Assembly: GCF_905475395.1 (NCBI RefSeq)
Contig: NC_058339.1
Location: 22,576,001-22,640,000, forward strand
Origin: Chrysoperla carnea
Lineage: Eukaryota > Arthropoda > Insecta > Neuroptera > Chrysopidae
Direction of reading: 5' to 3'
Length of the DNA stretch: 64,000 nt
Made by a program: the position numbers and the translations under genes. The notes under the pieces are model-generated. The model was given only the letters and a program-made list of their open reading frames with translations. It ran no database searches and was not told the DNA's origin. Below are positions 22,242 to 35,394 of the stretch, piece after piece. Numbering within the stretch: position 1 is the stretch's first letter; every line of letters begins with the position of its first letter.

Positions 22242-22256
22242 TTCCTACATGGGTAG
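22242..22256 (-). repeat. Right terminal inverted repeat
   Basis: TTCCTACATGGGTAG, the exact reverse complement of 11,756-11,770. It is followed by GTAAACATATTT, which does not clearly duplicate the left flank AATTTGAA. Confidence 0.85.
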
Positions 22257-22259
22257 GTA

Positions 22260-23555
22260 AACATATTTGGTCCAGCTTAAACAGCTTATAGTAATTTTTA
22301 ACAAATATCAAATTTGTTTGAGTTAAGCAATATAACCGGTCTTAAAACGGAAAAAAGAGAATATATAAAAGTTTAAATATAACTAACAGAGGAATTTTAT
22401 ATTTATATAGATTTCCTTATGTCTTATTCAAATGTACTATTCCTACGGAATTTACGTATGAAGTTTCATCTACAAAAAATATATATATTCGTATATTATT
22501 AACGCTTTCGTGAGTAAAAATATCTTATTCTATTATTGCTCTTTTTTGTATATATAAAAAAAAAAAAAACGTACCATATTTTTTTAATACTCTCCAAAAG
22601 TTTTTGGATTCATGTCAAAAAATATTACGCTATATATTTTGATATAAAATGTGGCAAAATCTTCAATAAATAAAAAAAAAAAAAACTTCTATAAAACTTT
22701 TTTAATTTCATTCTATTTTGAAAAAATTTTCAAGTATGGTTTATTCGATTTCGCGTATTACAATAAAATCATATGAATTATATGTGTTTGTTTTCTATTG
22801 TGCATGTTGTATATGTATCTATCGTATAAGAAACGAACTAATCATAAGCTCAGTATAATGTTATGAGTGAAACGCCTTCCGTTGAAAATAACATATCAAC
22901 TTTCTATTCTAGTAGCCGGTATCCATCCGCTTTTCTGGCGAAATATCTATTTTTTCGGCTAAGTGAAACTTATTTCTTTGTATACAACAATCGATAATTA
23001 TTTTTTATAGCAACATCTAATTTTTACGACTCACAAAATAAAAATAAAATAATAAATCGTAGATGGCTGTTTTTCTTTGCGGTGCAGATAAGACAATTCT
23101 TATTAAAAAAAACCGCATAGTTCAAAATGTCGTCCCTCTCAAATTGTTTTAAATTTTATACAGTTAAATGAGTTTTCTTATAAAATTTAACACGCACGTA
23201 CTATTCCTTTTTCTGAAGAATCGTTCAAAAAATTACGAGACAAATTTCTGTGATTAATGGTATCGAAATTAATTTTTCTTTTTTAGGGATAATTTGAATT
23301 TCTTATTTTAAAAAAAAGGAGTCAAAGAAAATATACTCAATAAAGGTGTTTTTGAAATTATTAACAGCTTCCTGATAAATATTGAAAATATATTTCTTCG
23401 TTTTTTGAAATAAGACTATTCTGGATCGAATTCGATTTCATGCTTACCCTTTTTTGCCTTTGGTACTTATTATTTCTGAGATTTAACATGCCATTTTTAT
23501 TTAAATGGGAGAATGACAATGTGCGCTTTCAAAATTTGAATAATGCAGCTTTTTA
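22260..23555. other. Gene-free stretch
   Basis: AT-rich DNA with A/T homopolymers near 22,557 and 22,672. No coding frame or inverted ends were noticed. Confidence 0.45.
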
Positions 23556-23557
23556 AG

Positions 23558-23946
23558 GTAAAACAAGTGAAAGTTGTTTATTTTTTTATAAAGAAAATTT
23601 TTTATATTTAAACTTTTGTTCTGTCTCTAACGGTTTAAGAGATTGGTTCTACGGACCCAAGACCCAATTGACCTATGTTGCTCATTTACGAACTTGGCCT
23701 CACTTTTTATGTCCTCATTACGCTATAAAAATTTCAGCTTGATATCTCTTTTCGTTTTTTAGTAATCGTGATGACGGCAGAAAGACGACAGACAGGCGAG
23801 GGACAGACAGACAGACAATCGGACTAATTAGATGATTCTATGAACACCTATGCCAAAATTTTTTTCGTAGCATCAATAGTTTTAAGAGTTACAAATTTGG
23901 AACTAAGCTTAATATACTATGTATATTTTATATATACATGGTATAA
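23558..23946 (-). repeat. Family P repeat, minus orientation
   Basis: Reverse-complement copy of the P family: GACCCAATTGACCTATGTTG, GAAAGACGACAGACAGGCGAGGG and GTATATTTTATATATACATG at its outer edge. It is shorter than the copy at 15.85 kb. Confidence 0.7.
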
Positions 23947-23949
23947 AAA

Positions 23950-26770
23950 TTAAACTGAATTATTCATCTGTATACCTCAATTATTACACGCGAAATAAAC
24001 TTAAGTCAGACGTATTACTTTAAACATATATTAAAAATTCTTAAGAAGTTATTAAAATGATCCATTATTTTTTTCTACCTTGTACGCGTCTATAGTTTAC
24101 AAACCTGGAGGGTATAAAAGCATACATACGCATAGGTATCTATATCTATCTGTATCTACGACGTACTTAATAATGATATCATTTATTTCCTTCATAGAAA
24201 TTATGTTCCTTCATAGAACCTTGTTGGTTCCTCACTGGATTCTTAAGTTATTCGTGTACCATTAACAAAGTGTTATATTAATTTATTTAACCATTTTGTT
24301 ACGTTTATTTTCACAAATTTAAAGGTATAACTTATGGAATATTTCACCTAACATTGTTACACAACTATAAGAAAAGATTTATTTTACAGTTGTTAAAGAA
24401 TTTTAATGATCAGTAATAATAGCCATTGTTGTAAGTATGTAGTTTATATTGTCACACAGTTAATTTAATGTAAATATTTTTAGATAGGAGGAAAATAGAC
24501 TTGAATTGACTCTGTTTACAACCTTTATTACGTCAAATTATTATTTAAACATATTCAAGTTAAAGACCGAACTATTATGTAGAAATTGACTTCATTTTAG
24601 TTTGTTAAAATTTTTCATCACTTTTCCATGATAAGAGAATACTTATCTGAACTGTCTTTCGTGCCTGTTGCAATAAAGTGGTAATTAGCTCTTTCTCATA
24701 TTTGTTATGTATTTTCTGTTACCGAAAAATGTTCGTGTGCATTTGTTATGTTTCGTAATCAAATGCAATAACTCTTAACAAGTATGAATAGACTACAAGT
24801 TCATGCAACACATCTTACATTTCAACTAGCAGATATGTACGGCGTTGCTGGATACTAACTTTCCATAAGTATTCGAATCAAATTTCATAAATGCCGAACA
24901 GAAATAAATCACGTGGGGCTTCAAAAATTGACAGCGATCAAAAATTTGCGAGCGCTAGGTTTTTCGTCACTTTGTAAAAAGTTCTTACACACGGAAGAAA
25001 GCAGTAAAAAAATACTTCACCGTAACTTCACATTTGTACAGCACAAAACTGTCGCCATAGTGCTAATTTTACTTTTACATTTAGGGGCATCTTTTTCATC
25101 ATCATTCGTGGTGGGTCACTTAACCCGAAAATTTTTAGCATGGGCTTGTAGTCTAGAAACAATTAAGCACAAAAACAGTTCACCTATACTTTTGCCATAA
25201 AATATAAAATATTAAGTGGTATCAATATTTGCAATACTTTTTTAAGTATTGGATGAATCCTCATAGGAGTGTAGCGTCAAGCTTTTACCCATTTTATATA
25301 ATTTTCAAAGAAACTTTACCCATTTTTCTATAAAACAAAATTATTTAATGGAACCCTGAAATAATGTTTTTGTATAAGTTTGTGATCTATTATCAAAAAT
25401 GCTATACCAAAAAGAAAAATTAATGCCATACCTCTATATAGTTGGTATTATAAAACCAATGTTTGTCACGCGGAAATTCAATGAATGATTCTTACGTTTT
25501 TCCTTTTTTTTTTTTTTTTTTGCTTGAACCGTAATTTAATTTTCCCAGTACAATTTCTCGAGACGTAAGAAACATATTGAAAAATACTTCAAGCAAAACT
25601 GTTAAGACCTTTAACTGCGGTTTGAACTCTTACCTCAAAATATATTTTCTACATCAAATTGAGGTAAACTTTGATTTTTAAACGGGTATTAATGGGGTTA
25701 TAAAGTTTGGTTCTTTATACTATATCTCCCTCTACGCTATATAAATATAGAGGTTGTATGGTGCTCGTATCCCCTTTTTTTATGTATTCTTATAAAACAC
25801 AGCCAATAAATTCTAGTTCAGATGGTTATAATTGTCGATATGAATTTAACTTGATTGGAAAAGTTCGATAATAAATACTCGCCTCGTTTAATTTATTAAG
25901 TCTATTTATATGAGAAAAGTACTAAACAGTGTACGATGTAAAACAATGTGAAGAAAATTATAGTTGTTAGTAATAATTCTCTGGAAAATTAATTGTCATG
26001 AAATATTTTCTTCAATTATTGATACTGAAAACATAAATTAGAAACGATTCTTTTTTTTTTGCATCGATAAAGCTGGACTCTCACTATTAAAGTTCTGTAA
26101 CTTAAAGTGATTAACAAAATTTGATTGGACAAGGATAACTTGTATTTCTTTAGAGATAAGCTTAAATTTTTAATTTAACGAAAACAATGATCACATTATT
26201 AATAACTATAGTAAAATTATTTCAATAACTGCACCCACTTAAAAACAAACTGAATCTAAAGTCAGCCGTATTAAAAAAATAAGCTCCCATATTCATGCCT
26301 TCAATATTATTTTAATATTTTGACTAGTATCAACTATTTTAATATTTTGACTAGTATCAACTATGTATTAAAAAATATTCCTAGTTATAATAATATGTTG
26401 GACAATATTCATGCCTGATTGATTTAATCGAGTTGAATGTGAATTGATATAGTTGAATGTGGGAAAAACATGGAAAAACAGATATATCTGATTTGTGTAG
26501 GCACACAGTCATTTTTTATTAAGTTTAAACATTGTTTTATCAATAAAAAAACTAAAGGGGAACTAATGTTGGCTTAATTCATTTGATAGATTCCAAAAAA
26601 TGAAAAAAAATCGCGAAATTTTTCAGGAAAATATCAAAAAACCCCCATTTTATCCCTCATACATTTTTTCATTTTTAAGTTTTTCTAAACATTGAAAATT
26701 TATAAAAAATAATATAAGGACTGATTTTAAACAAAGCCAATACATGTTTTTCCAATTGACTCTGTCAATT
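23950..26770. other. Gene-free stretch with minor repeats
   Basis: No recognisable gene. An open frame of 95 codons at 24,913-25,200 has no recognisable domain and does not look like a real product. A perfect 27-bp tandem duplication (TTTTAATATTTTGACTAGTA plus TCAACTA) occupies 26,310-26,336 and 26,337-26,363. A T run of about 20 occurs at 25,501-25,521. Confidence 0.45.
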
Positions 26771-26774
26771 TTCT

Positions 26775-26925
26775 TTATGGCCTGTATATATGTAATATAT
26801 ATCAAGGCATACTAAGTTTAATCCCAAGTTTGTAAAGCTTAAAAATATTGATACTACGAACAAAATTTTGGTATAGGTATTCATAAAATTACCTAATTAA
26901 TCCATTTCCGGTTGTTCGTTTTAGT
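26775..26925 (+). repeat. Family P fragment
   Basis: Carries the P-family left end only: AAGTTTAATCCCAAGTTTGT, GGTATAGGTATTCATAAAAT and TCCATTTCCGGTTGTTCG. It is then cut off. Confidence 0.65.
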
Positions 26926-27754
26926 TCGGTTAGTTTAGTTTTCGAATTATATTTTATTAACTTTCTTCAACCTGAGTCAGTCAAAATCACAATACTAACT
27001 ATATAAAAGGCTTCAAGTTTAAGGCACTATAATTTTTAAAATAAGGACCATTTAATTTAGTAGTTATGGATTACTTTACTTAAATATTTCGTGGGTTTTA
27101 ATAACATTTAAGATTAACAACAAATCCAATAATCATATATTATATTGTAAACAATAATAATATGTTTATGATAGGGTGGTAGATGTTGATGATGATCGTT
27201 CCCTTGGAAATTTACTAGCACATACGATAAGGAATTTATAATATTACTAATAATAGTAGTAGTACGGTTATGAGAATGGAATGCCTTTAGGTCGTTGTAG
27301 AAGTACAAGTGTATTGGTTTTCATAACTAGCACATTTCACTAAAGTAATATGAGGCTGACTGAGTCTTATGTACAAAATGTATCTAAAAAATGAAGCAAC
27401 TGAATGGATGGTGGCAATTTTATGCTAATTTACAAAATCGATGTTCATAAAATACTGCATAAAAATGAACACAACTTTATAGAGCATATGGTTGGCTTTA
27501 TTATTCATCCATTGCCAATTTATTAGCTTTATTTATTAGCCAAGTTTCAATGTTTAAAAAAGTTTTTCCATTCTTTGTTTAAGCAACGTTTCCTGTTGAT
27601 TAAGCAGTAAACTTGAAGTTGAGCTTCAATATAATCTCGGACCAATAAATTTAACAAGACAATCAGTGAGTGTGACGTTTTGTCATTTTGCTCGATTCTA
27701 GTGGAATACCTATATAAAACTTTTTGCAAGATTCATTTTTCTAGAAAATTTTAG

Positions 27755-27901
27755 ATTCTTCAAGTCAATTACCTACTTGCGAGCCGTTTGATAGAAGAAA
27801 GACACATTTCGGATCATGAAACAGAGATTTTTGCATGTTACCCAAAAGAACCAAAAATTAAATTTATGGGAGGCTATTACGATTTGCAGGCAGAAGAAAG
27901 G
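27755..27901 (+). CDS. Candidate internal exon of an unidentified host gene
   Basis: A 147-base segment is open in one frame (49 codons, phase 0 at both ends). It is preceded by a pyrimidine-rich AG (TTTTTCTAGAAAATTTTAG) and followed by AGG|GTACGT, a good splice donor. The peptide includes SDHETEIFACYPKEPKIKFM and GGYYDLQAEER. Its balanced composition and hydrophilic pattern look like conserved protein rather than AT-rich noise. I do not recognise the family. No second exon was found with confidence, so the gene's strand and extent are inferred from these splice signals only. Confidence 0.4.
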
Positions 27902-27904
27902 GTA

Positions 27905-29335
27905 CGTCAACTTTACTTAACGATCAAGCTGACTTTACTCTACTCGACTTTTTTGACATTCTTCAATAGCCACCTCAATCCATTTCTTACCTAACGATCA
28001 TATAGGTTTTTACAGTTTTATTCTCTTATTTATTTATCTATTACATGTTGTCTTGTTTATCTGTTATCTGCTATCTTATTATCTGTTATCTGTTATATAT
28101 ATTTTAGTATTTATTATCTATTTTAACTTCTACTTCTTTTTCTTAAAATATTAGCTGTTTTTATTTAATTTTGGACAATTTTCATTTTATTTAAAGTTTT
28201 AAGTAAAAACTAAACTTCTTGAATTTGGTAACATATTCCTGAAAAATACGTCATCAGAATTATGATATATGAACGAAGATGATTGAAATATACTTGACAG
28301 TTTGAAAATGTCTATACTAGACAAAACATGTCATTCGTTAAAATTTTAAATATTAAACTAAAATACAAATGAACTACTAAGCAAAGAAAGTTTTTTCTTC
28401 ATATTTTCAATAACCTCTAATTTTTCTTCTTTCCTTTGGGATATTAGACATTTCTCATCGCTTAAATAGCACTACGAAAGAAAAATGACACTGTTATAAT
28501 AAACAAATCCCAATGAAAAAACAAAGCTTTCAAAAAATATAGCAGTTTTCATTAAACTATCGTTACGCCAGCCTTTAGACGTTACAAACATTGATTTTTA
28601 TTTTGTCTTTTTCGAATGTTCTTCCGATTACTTCTACCAAACTTCTAGATTGAGATAACATTGTTCTTGCAGCATCGCATTTTTAAGTTCCTTACCTTGA
28701 AAAGGAGATTTGTAATATAAAACGAAAAAAGGCAACAAACATCTAAATATCGTGTGGTTTTAGCGACACGAAAGTGATGTGTTGGTTTAATTTTCTTGCG
28801 AGTGTATACAACAAAAATTAAACATTTATGTGAACCATATTGTATGCATATGTGTACATGGGTGTACCCAATGAAACTAGGTGAAGTGGTTTGAGATTCT
28901 CTGGAAGTGCTTAAGATAATATTATGGCCTCGAGATGATTATGACAAGAGAGAGTATTTCTATCTCCAGAGGATATACACTTATATACATATATAATATA
29001 CATATACATACTTAAAGAGACATTGCTGATTCTCTGTTTTGTATAAAGTGGAGAAAGATAACATTAAAAGTTTTCTATCTTTGTCATATTATTATTTTAT
29101 TCTTTATCTTGTGTATTAACATCGTAAAGTACTGTTGTTGCCCTTTTGTTAAGCTTCTAATCGTGTGTTTTTATAACGGGTGATTAATGAAAATATTACC
29201 GTATACAATTCTTTTTCACAAAGGATGTATGTGTATTAAATTATTATTAGAGATAAAAAAAAGGTGGAATCGTTGCTGCATGCTGCAATTGTATTATTAC
29301 TTATTGGACGTTTGGTCGTCAACAAAAATAAAATT
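27905..29335. other. Gene-free stretch
   Basis: AT-rich non-coding DNA. A loose run of TATCTGTTATCTG-type repeats occurs at about 28,040-28,100, and a TATACATATATAA-rich patch near 28,980-29,010. If 27,755-27,901 is an exon, this is its downstream intron. Confidence 0.4.
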
Positions 29336-29339
29336 TTCA

Positions 29340-30000
29340 CTCAACTTTTCTGATCTCAGAAACTCTACATCCAATCATTAAACTAACTTGATTTTTATAC
29401 TTTTTGAATCAAAGTTACCCCATCCACCGAGTTTCATCACATTCCAAAACAAAATATTTTTTGCGTTTTTCTCGATTTTTTCCAAGAGGTTCCTAAATTA
29501 CCTAAAATTGCAAAAAATCGAAAAATTTTTTTATCTTCAATTTCAATAAAACTCAGTATATAAGGTAATTTTGACCCAAAAAGGTAAAAAAATCGCGTGC
29601 ATTTGCTGACTGATCGAATAGTTTTTGAGATACGGACAAAAATCGATCCAAATATTGCGATATCTCAGAAACTCTGCATCCAATCATTAAATTAAACTGA
29701 TTTTTATACTTTTTGGATCAAAATTACCCTATCCACCGAGTTTCATCAAATTCCCAAACAAATTTTTTTTTTTGCGTTTTTCTCGATTTTTCCAAAGGGG
29801 TTCCTAAATTACCTAAAATTGCAAAAAATCGAAATTTTTTTTTATCTTCAATTTCAATAAAACTCTGAATTTTGGTAATTTTGAAAGGGCACACCCCTTA
29901 AAAAAATTGCAAAAAATCGAAAAATTTTTTTATCCCTAATTTTGATAAAACTCAGTATAAAAGGTAATTTTGACCCAAAAAGTACAAAAATAATTCAAAA
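29340..30000 (+). repeat. Family S repeat, about two tandem units
   Basis: Units of about 310 bp share ATCTCAGAAACTCT(A/G)CATCC, ACTTTTT(G)GATCAAA, CCATCCACCGAGTTTCATCA, GCGTTTTTCTCGATTTTT and AAGGTAATTTTGACCCAAAA. Relatives occur at 41.9, 52.5, 54.0, 61.6 and 62.9 kb. No protein is encoded. Confidence 0.8.
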
Positions 30001-30004
30001 ATGA

Positions 30005-33000
30005 TAACTTCATGGTTGAAATTCGATGTTTGTTATTTGACACCTTGTATTCTATCTATAAAAATAACCTATTTAAAACAAAATTATTACATGAAGCTAT
30101 ATTCTATCCAGTATAATCAAGTACATTTTATGTTTACTTCACGTATCGATAATAATTATCTTTAACGTATAAAAACTCTTAAAACAGATTTCTACCTACG
30201 TGCATTTTGCATATCTTGAGTACTGACGTAGTATGTACAATAAATCAATCTTGTAATGGTTAGGAAAATATCAACATATTTACTTTGGAATGTCATCTTT
30301 CTGATGACAAATAAGCTTTAATTAAACGTGACAAGTTTGTTTGTATGTATGTTTGTTTGTTTGGATCAAATCTTGCAACTAAATTTTAAAAACTGATGAG
30401 GGGGCAAGACGTAAAAAAGTTTCTAGCACCGAAACTTTTTTTATGGTATATTAACTGGAAATATTAATAGCTTCTCAACGAGAACGTGGTGTTGTAGGTA
30501 GGGTGCTTGATCCCTACGCGAAAGGTCGTTATGTCAAAATTCATTTTTTCTTTTCGCTACTTATTTGCCATCAACGACGAATCTCCCCTCTTTTTCTTAA
30601 TAATAAGCAGGATCAAATTTTTCCATGCTTTCACCATAATTTTAGAGAATCAGATCAGAGTTACATATATTTTTGTTTTGTGTACATATAGATACACTCT
30701 CGCTCTGAAAAATATCAAAATCGTCATTTATCAGTTTTAAATTCTATCTTTAGTACCTATAAACAGAAATTAGATCCAATTTGGGGAACGAAAAAATACC
30801 TGCCGTGAAATTGATACTTTTAACTAAATGTGCATGAGAATCAGGAAAGTATAGCCAAGAAATATGAATTCTTGTATAAATCCTGCCTCGAAAATATAAA
30901 GGAAGTACTTTATTCTTGGACAAAATTTACATTTTCTGACAAACCTCGTATACAAATGCAAGAAATGGACATCTGATTATTTCATATTGCATTCTGGGTC
31001 ACTTAAAACTTAATTAAAAAAGTTTTTCTTGTGGTGCCAACTTAAATGGACACACTGTATGGACCTTATAAATAACGAAGTTCATCTTTATTTAAAAAAA
31101 ATAAAAAAAATAAAGATTAGTTTTCGTTAGAAAACTTTATTTGAGAGTTGAGTAGATTCCGTAAAAATTAACATGAAAAACAAATACATTTAGATCTCAG
31201 CATTCGATTTCCGACAAAAGTATAAGTGTTACTAAGAATAACTTCATACATTTCCTCTATGTTTTACCGTTATCCCGAAAGGTCAAATTTAAAGTCTTTG
31301 AGAGATGTTTTTCTTCGAGTAGAGAATTTTTTACTTTTAGTATATTTTCCGAAAATTTCTAGCTGATTTAAAATGAGACACCCGATATAATTACAAACAA
31401 GGACTTCGTTGAACTTTCATGAAAATAAACTTTATCATTGTAAAAATAAAATCCGTAAAATACAATAAATGACATTTATACAGTGTTTTAATAAATATTT
31501 CAAAAAAACATTTTTGAAACATAGTTATTCATAACTGCACTTTTTGGTTCATCAATATTTAACAACAATATGCGATAACAGATCATATCAATATTGAATT
31601 TAAAATACATTACAATTTTTTACACAAATATAGTATTTTAATAAACAAATAGATTTTGAAATTGAAATAAAAAAAAACAGAGGATACATATCTATATAAA
31701 ACGATTTAAAAAAGAAAAACAGTTTACAAAAAAATTCAATTATCATTTTAATGATAAACTCTGTTTACTCTATAATGAATAAATTCCTTGCCAAATATAT
31801 AAAATAGTTTAACGTAGAGCGTGTAATAGGTTGAGTGATTTTTTTTTTACTTTTACTGTTAATCATTTAACTGTTACAAAATATAGGGTAGATAAGAAAT
31901 ACACAGTATTAAATGTAGAGTAATCCAAATGAGGTTATTCATCAAACTGTGAATTAACACCGACGTAGGTAGTAGATTGATTATTTGTATGTTCAGATAT
32001 AAAGAGATGGTGGTAAAGAGGGTTTATTTTAAAATATCTGACATTTCGGCGTTAAGTTAGATTTTATTACAGTTATTAAATCAGAAGAATCTTTACTTAA
32101 GGGATATTAATAGATTCAGTTTTGACGTAAACTTCACTTTTTATGGGTGATTCAATGTCGTTCGCTTGTTATGAGTTGCTGCATGATCAATATCAAACAA
32201 ATTTTTCCTTTACTTTTTCTGCAATTCATTTGGCACAGTACAACATGAATGAATATTTTTCTAAATTATACTATGAGCTAAAATATCTATAGAATTTATG
32301 AAAAAATGTTCCATAAAAATTGTAATATTGTCTTTTAACTTTTCTTCAATTTCATACAAAAAGTTGTAGATTTTTTTAAGTCTGTTACCTCATTAAAGAA
32401 GTCCAATGAAATTTATTAAGAGCAAAATTTCCTAGAAATACATCACCAAGAAATCAGTGGTACAAATAGGAAACTTTCAAGGTTTTGGGACAAACCTCAC
32501 ATAACACAAACAGTCAATTAATGCAACTTCAATCAAGTCTTGTATATGAAGAAGAATCGTATAATATACGGAGCAACATGGAAACTATGCATGCATTATT
32601 TTGTAACCCGTCTTTTATTAAAATTTGCAATAGTGCGCATTATATCTAGTAACATCTAATATAAATATTACGTAAATGGATCAAGTCGTTAAGAAGAAAA
32701 ACGATTTTATTCCGATACACAAATGATTATAAATATAGAGATAACGATAAATTTGTTTGTTTTGTACGATCGGCGAAAATGTGAAATACTGGATGAATTT
32801 AAATATAAGTGATTGGAACGGTCTACAACTTAGCGCTGACGTAGTGTTTTCTTTAGTATTTAAAATTCATAGTTTTTGAATTTCATGACGTAAAGAAAAT
32901 TGAACATAAATGCAATTTTTTCCGAATATATGAAAACTGGAAAAAAGTTAAATTATAGTCGATAATAAATTTTACATTCTACAGTGCGTTCTTTGGGTTA

Positions 33001-33540
33001 AGATACTTTTTTCCTAAAATATATAGTTTTTTAGTTAAGTTTTAAAACGGTACTATTGAAAAATTTTTCCAAGACTACCATCTATTTTTTTCGTGCTTGG
33101 GACAATTTTTTGCATCAAGGGATTGTACATTTTCTTAATTCTTCAATATTATAAGTGATATCTTAAATGGAAACAAATTGGTATTTTAAACCCAGTCATA
33201 CCCTATGTGACTTTCTTTTAATGTAAATCTATCATCTTATTTCAACTTAGTTCAATTTGATATCTAAAAATGGATTTTTTTTTCAGTCTAATGTATACCA
33301 TACTTATCCTAACCCAACATTTATATATAAATTTTTTATACAATTTGAACGTGTCTAGAATAAACCAAAAAATATATTTCATTTTATTACTATGTTATTT
33401 TACAACCTAAAAACTTTGATATAAATCAGACGAGCAAATTTTTTTTTATATTGATAAAAATTTATCTTGCTTTCTTCATACCAATATTTATCTGCAATAT
33501 ATTTGTATAGCTTATAGATATATTGTTTTTGATACCAACT
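30005..33540. other. Gene-free stretch
   Basis: AT-rich DNA without recognisable genes. A GTTTGTTTGTATGTATGTTT simple repeat lies near 30,338-30,362. Two overlapping 62- and 77-codon frames at 30.5 kb show no domain and are probably chance. Confidence 0.45.
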
Positions 33541-33544
33541 CTTA

Positions 33545-33573
33545 GGTGGTACAAATGCTGCATTTGTACCACC
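33545..33573. repeat. Perfect hairpin, 13-bp stem, 3-base loop
   Basis: GGTGGTACAAATG, loop CTG, then CATTTGTACCACC. The stem is perfect and richer in GC than its surroundings. It could form a cruciform or an RNA hairpin, or be the remains of a very small inverted-repeat element. Confidence 0.85.
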
Positions 33574-33655
33574 ATTTCCAGCATACCAGCATTTCTCATT
33601 TTCTAAGGGAAATAAAAATTTAAAACTATTCTTCTATTTCTTATTATAACCTGTA

Positions 33656-34180
33656 TATTATACCATGTATATGAAATATATCGATACAAGGTTTAGTCCC
33701 AGGTTTGTAACGCTTAAAAAAATTGATGCTATGAACAAAATTTCGGTATAGGTGTTCATAAAATCACCTAATTAGTCCATTTTCGATTGTCTGTCTATCT
33801 GTCTGTCTGTCTGTCTGACAACACGTAATTCAAAAACGAAAAAAGATATCAAGTTGAAATTTTTACAGCGTGCACAGGGCGTAACAAGTGAGGTCGAGTA
33901 TGACCCATGTTTTAACCGTTAGAGATACAACAAAAGTTTAAATGTAAGAAATTTTTCTTATAAAAAAATAAACAACTTTTGTTTGGGACATTTTGACGAA
34001 AACATCACTGTTTACCCGTGAGAGGGCAAATTATGTTCGAACATTGTATAGTATGTATTATATGGGAATATCAGTCATGTGTGTGTGACGTATATGTATG
34101 GCTGGCTATCTCTCTTTACTTACATGACATGGTGGTATTTCAACAACTAACTCAGTCAATTGTTTGTTTTCACTTGTTAT
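33656..34180 (+). repeat. Family P repeat
   Basis: Full-length style copy: ATACCATGTATATGAAATAT at the start, a TCTGTCTATCTGTCTGTC run at 33,790-33,818, CAAAAACGAAAAAAGATATC, and the end AACTCAGTCAATTG..TTTTCACTTGTTATAC. Confidence 0.75.
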
Positions 34181-34184
34181 ACAT

Positions 34185-35390
34185 GATATTGGGTCTTAGG
34201 GGATACATTTATTATAATACCTTTAAGGTATTGAAGATTACGAATAATAAAGTTTTCTCTCCAATTCGAATCAGGTAAAGAGTTAGGTTACCAGGGAAAC
34301 ACATCAATTAAGTACATACTTGAATTGAGATTGAGAAAATTGCTAAAACCATGTTATAGTCTTGATAAACTTGAAATTTTATGAACGTTTAGCTTGAATT
34401 AAAGTTGTATTTCATTTGTTAAAAAAATGACGAACCGTATCGAACACACTCACAATGAATGCACAAGTGCACAAAATGAAGAAAACGGTTAAACACTTTA
34501 TGTTAGATATTTTTTCCATTTTCACATGACTTATATTTTTTCGACATTATTAAAAAGCTAGTAAGTATAATTTCTGTTATAATTGACATAAATACGATTT
34601 TGTTTTTGATGTATGAAATGTTATAAAGAATTGCTAAAAATAAAAGTAGAGACGTTTAAAAAAAAAGATGACGTTTTTAGAACAAAGATCATGCACGGAG
34701 CGACGTTAAGTTCAATAAAATATATCCAGAGATATAATATAGGTATTGTATGAACGTAAAGTACCTATTTCACTGTTATATTATATGATGTTGAATGTTG
34801 AAAAATGCTGTTGAGTCATGAAAGGATTTAAGTGCGACTAAAAGGTTCACGTCAATAACACATCAGTTAGAAAGTGTTTAGTGTAATGTTAGACTTTTAT
34901 ATATAGGAAATGTATTATCAAGTATAAATTAAAATAATAAAAAGTTTGGATTTTATCATTGATTTTAAATAAAAAATTATAAAATAAGAGTTCTGTAGTT
35001 CCTAGAAGGATAATATTATGATATGTCAACCCTGTTGAAAGCAATCTAATTGCACTAATTAAAATATTATAGTTTATTACTTTTACAATTAGATAAGCCT
35101 TCGTAATAAGCCACTTTCATGGATTCCATAAATGATTCATTTCGAGAACTTTATCTCACTTATCCACTCTATGTACTACTAACTATATAGGCAATTCAAA
35201 CTTTAAAGACCCACATACTATCCCTCTACTCGCTAGCTCTAGCATAGTCCAACCCGTAAACGTCGGCTTTGCTCCCATCCGCTTTGAAAATAACGTTGCA
35301 CTCAACAAACAAACTTCATCACTCATTATAACCCCTTAGGAGATGAATTCCCAAAGGCTATTTACGCTACACTTAAGCTATTTAAGGAAC
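34185..35390. other. Gene-free stretch
   Basis: AT-rich non-coding DNA. From about 35,200 the composition becomes less AT-rich (ACCCGTAAACGTCGGCTTTG), leading into the repeat-like segment that follows. Confidence 0.4.
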
Positions 35391-35394
35391 GTGC

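Larger units (their letters stand above)
11756..22256. mobile_element. 10.5-kb Tnp2/DUF4806 DNA transposon (EnSpm/CACTA-like)
   Basis: Terminal inverted repeats CTACCCATGTAGGAA occur at 11,756-11,770 and, reversed, at 22,242-22,256. Inside each end is a tandem array full of TGGGCC/TTGGCC motifs, and between the arrays are two plus-strand genes: a Tnp2-like transposase and a five-exon DUF4806-type gene. The plan matches En/Spm-type elements (transposase, second protein, repeated subterminal sites). The ends do not begin CACTA. The target duplication is unclear: if the outer CTA bases are excluded, both ends are flanked by TA, while a 3-bp reading gives GAA versus GTA. Both reading frames are intact, so the element may encode working proteins despite three later insertions. 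Confidence 0.85.

Noticed and set aside
21711..22256. 181-codon proline-rich repeat protein
   Set aside because: It is the 48-bp array read through in frame. It has no upstream gene context and ends in the terminal inverted repeat.
11753..22259. Three-base target duplication for the Tnp2 element
   Set aside because: The flanks are GAA and GTA, which do not match. A TA duplication is possible only if the outer CTA/TAG is treated as part of the target, so I left it open.
24913..25200. 95-codon open frame as a membrane protein
   Set aside because: It has a hydrophobic middle, but no recognisable family, poor start context and no splice or promoter support.
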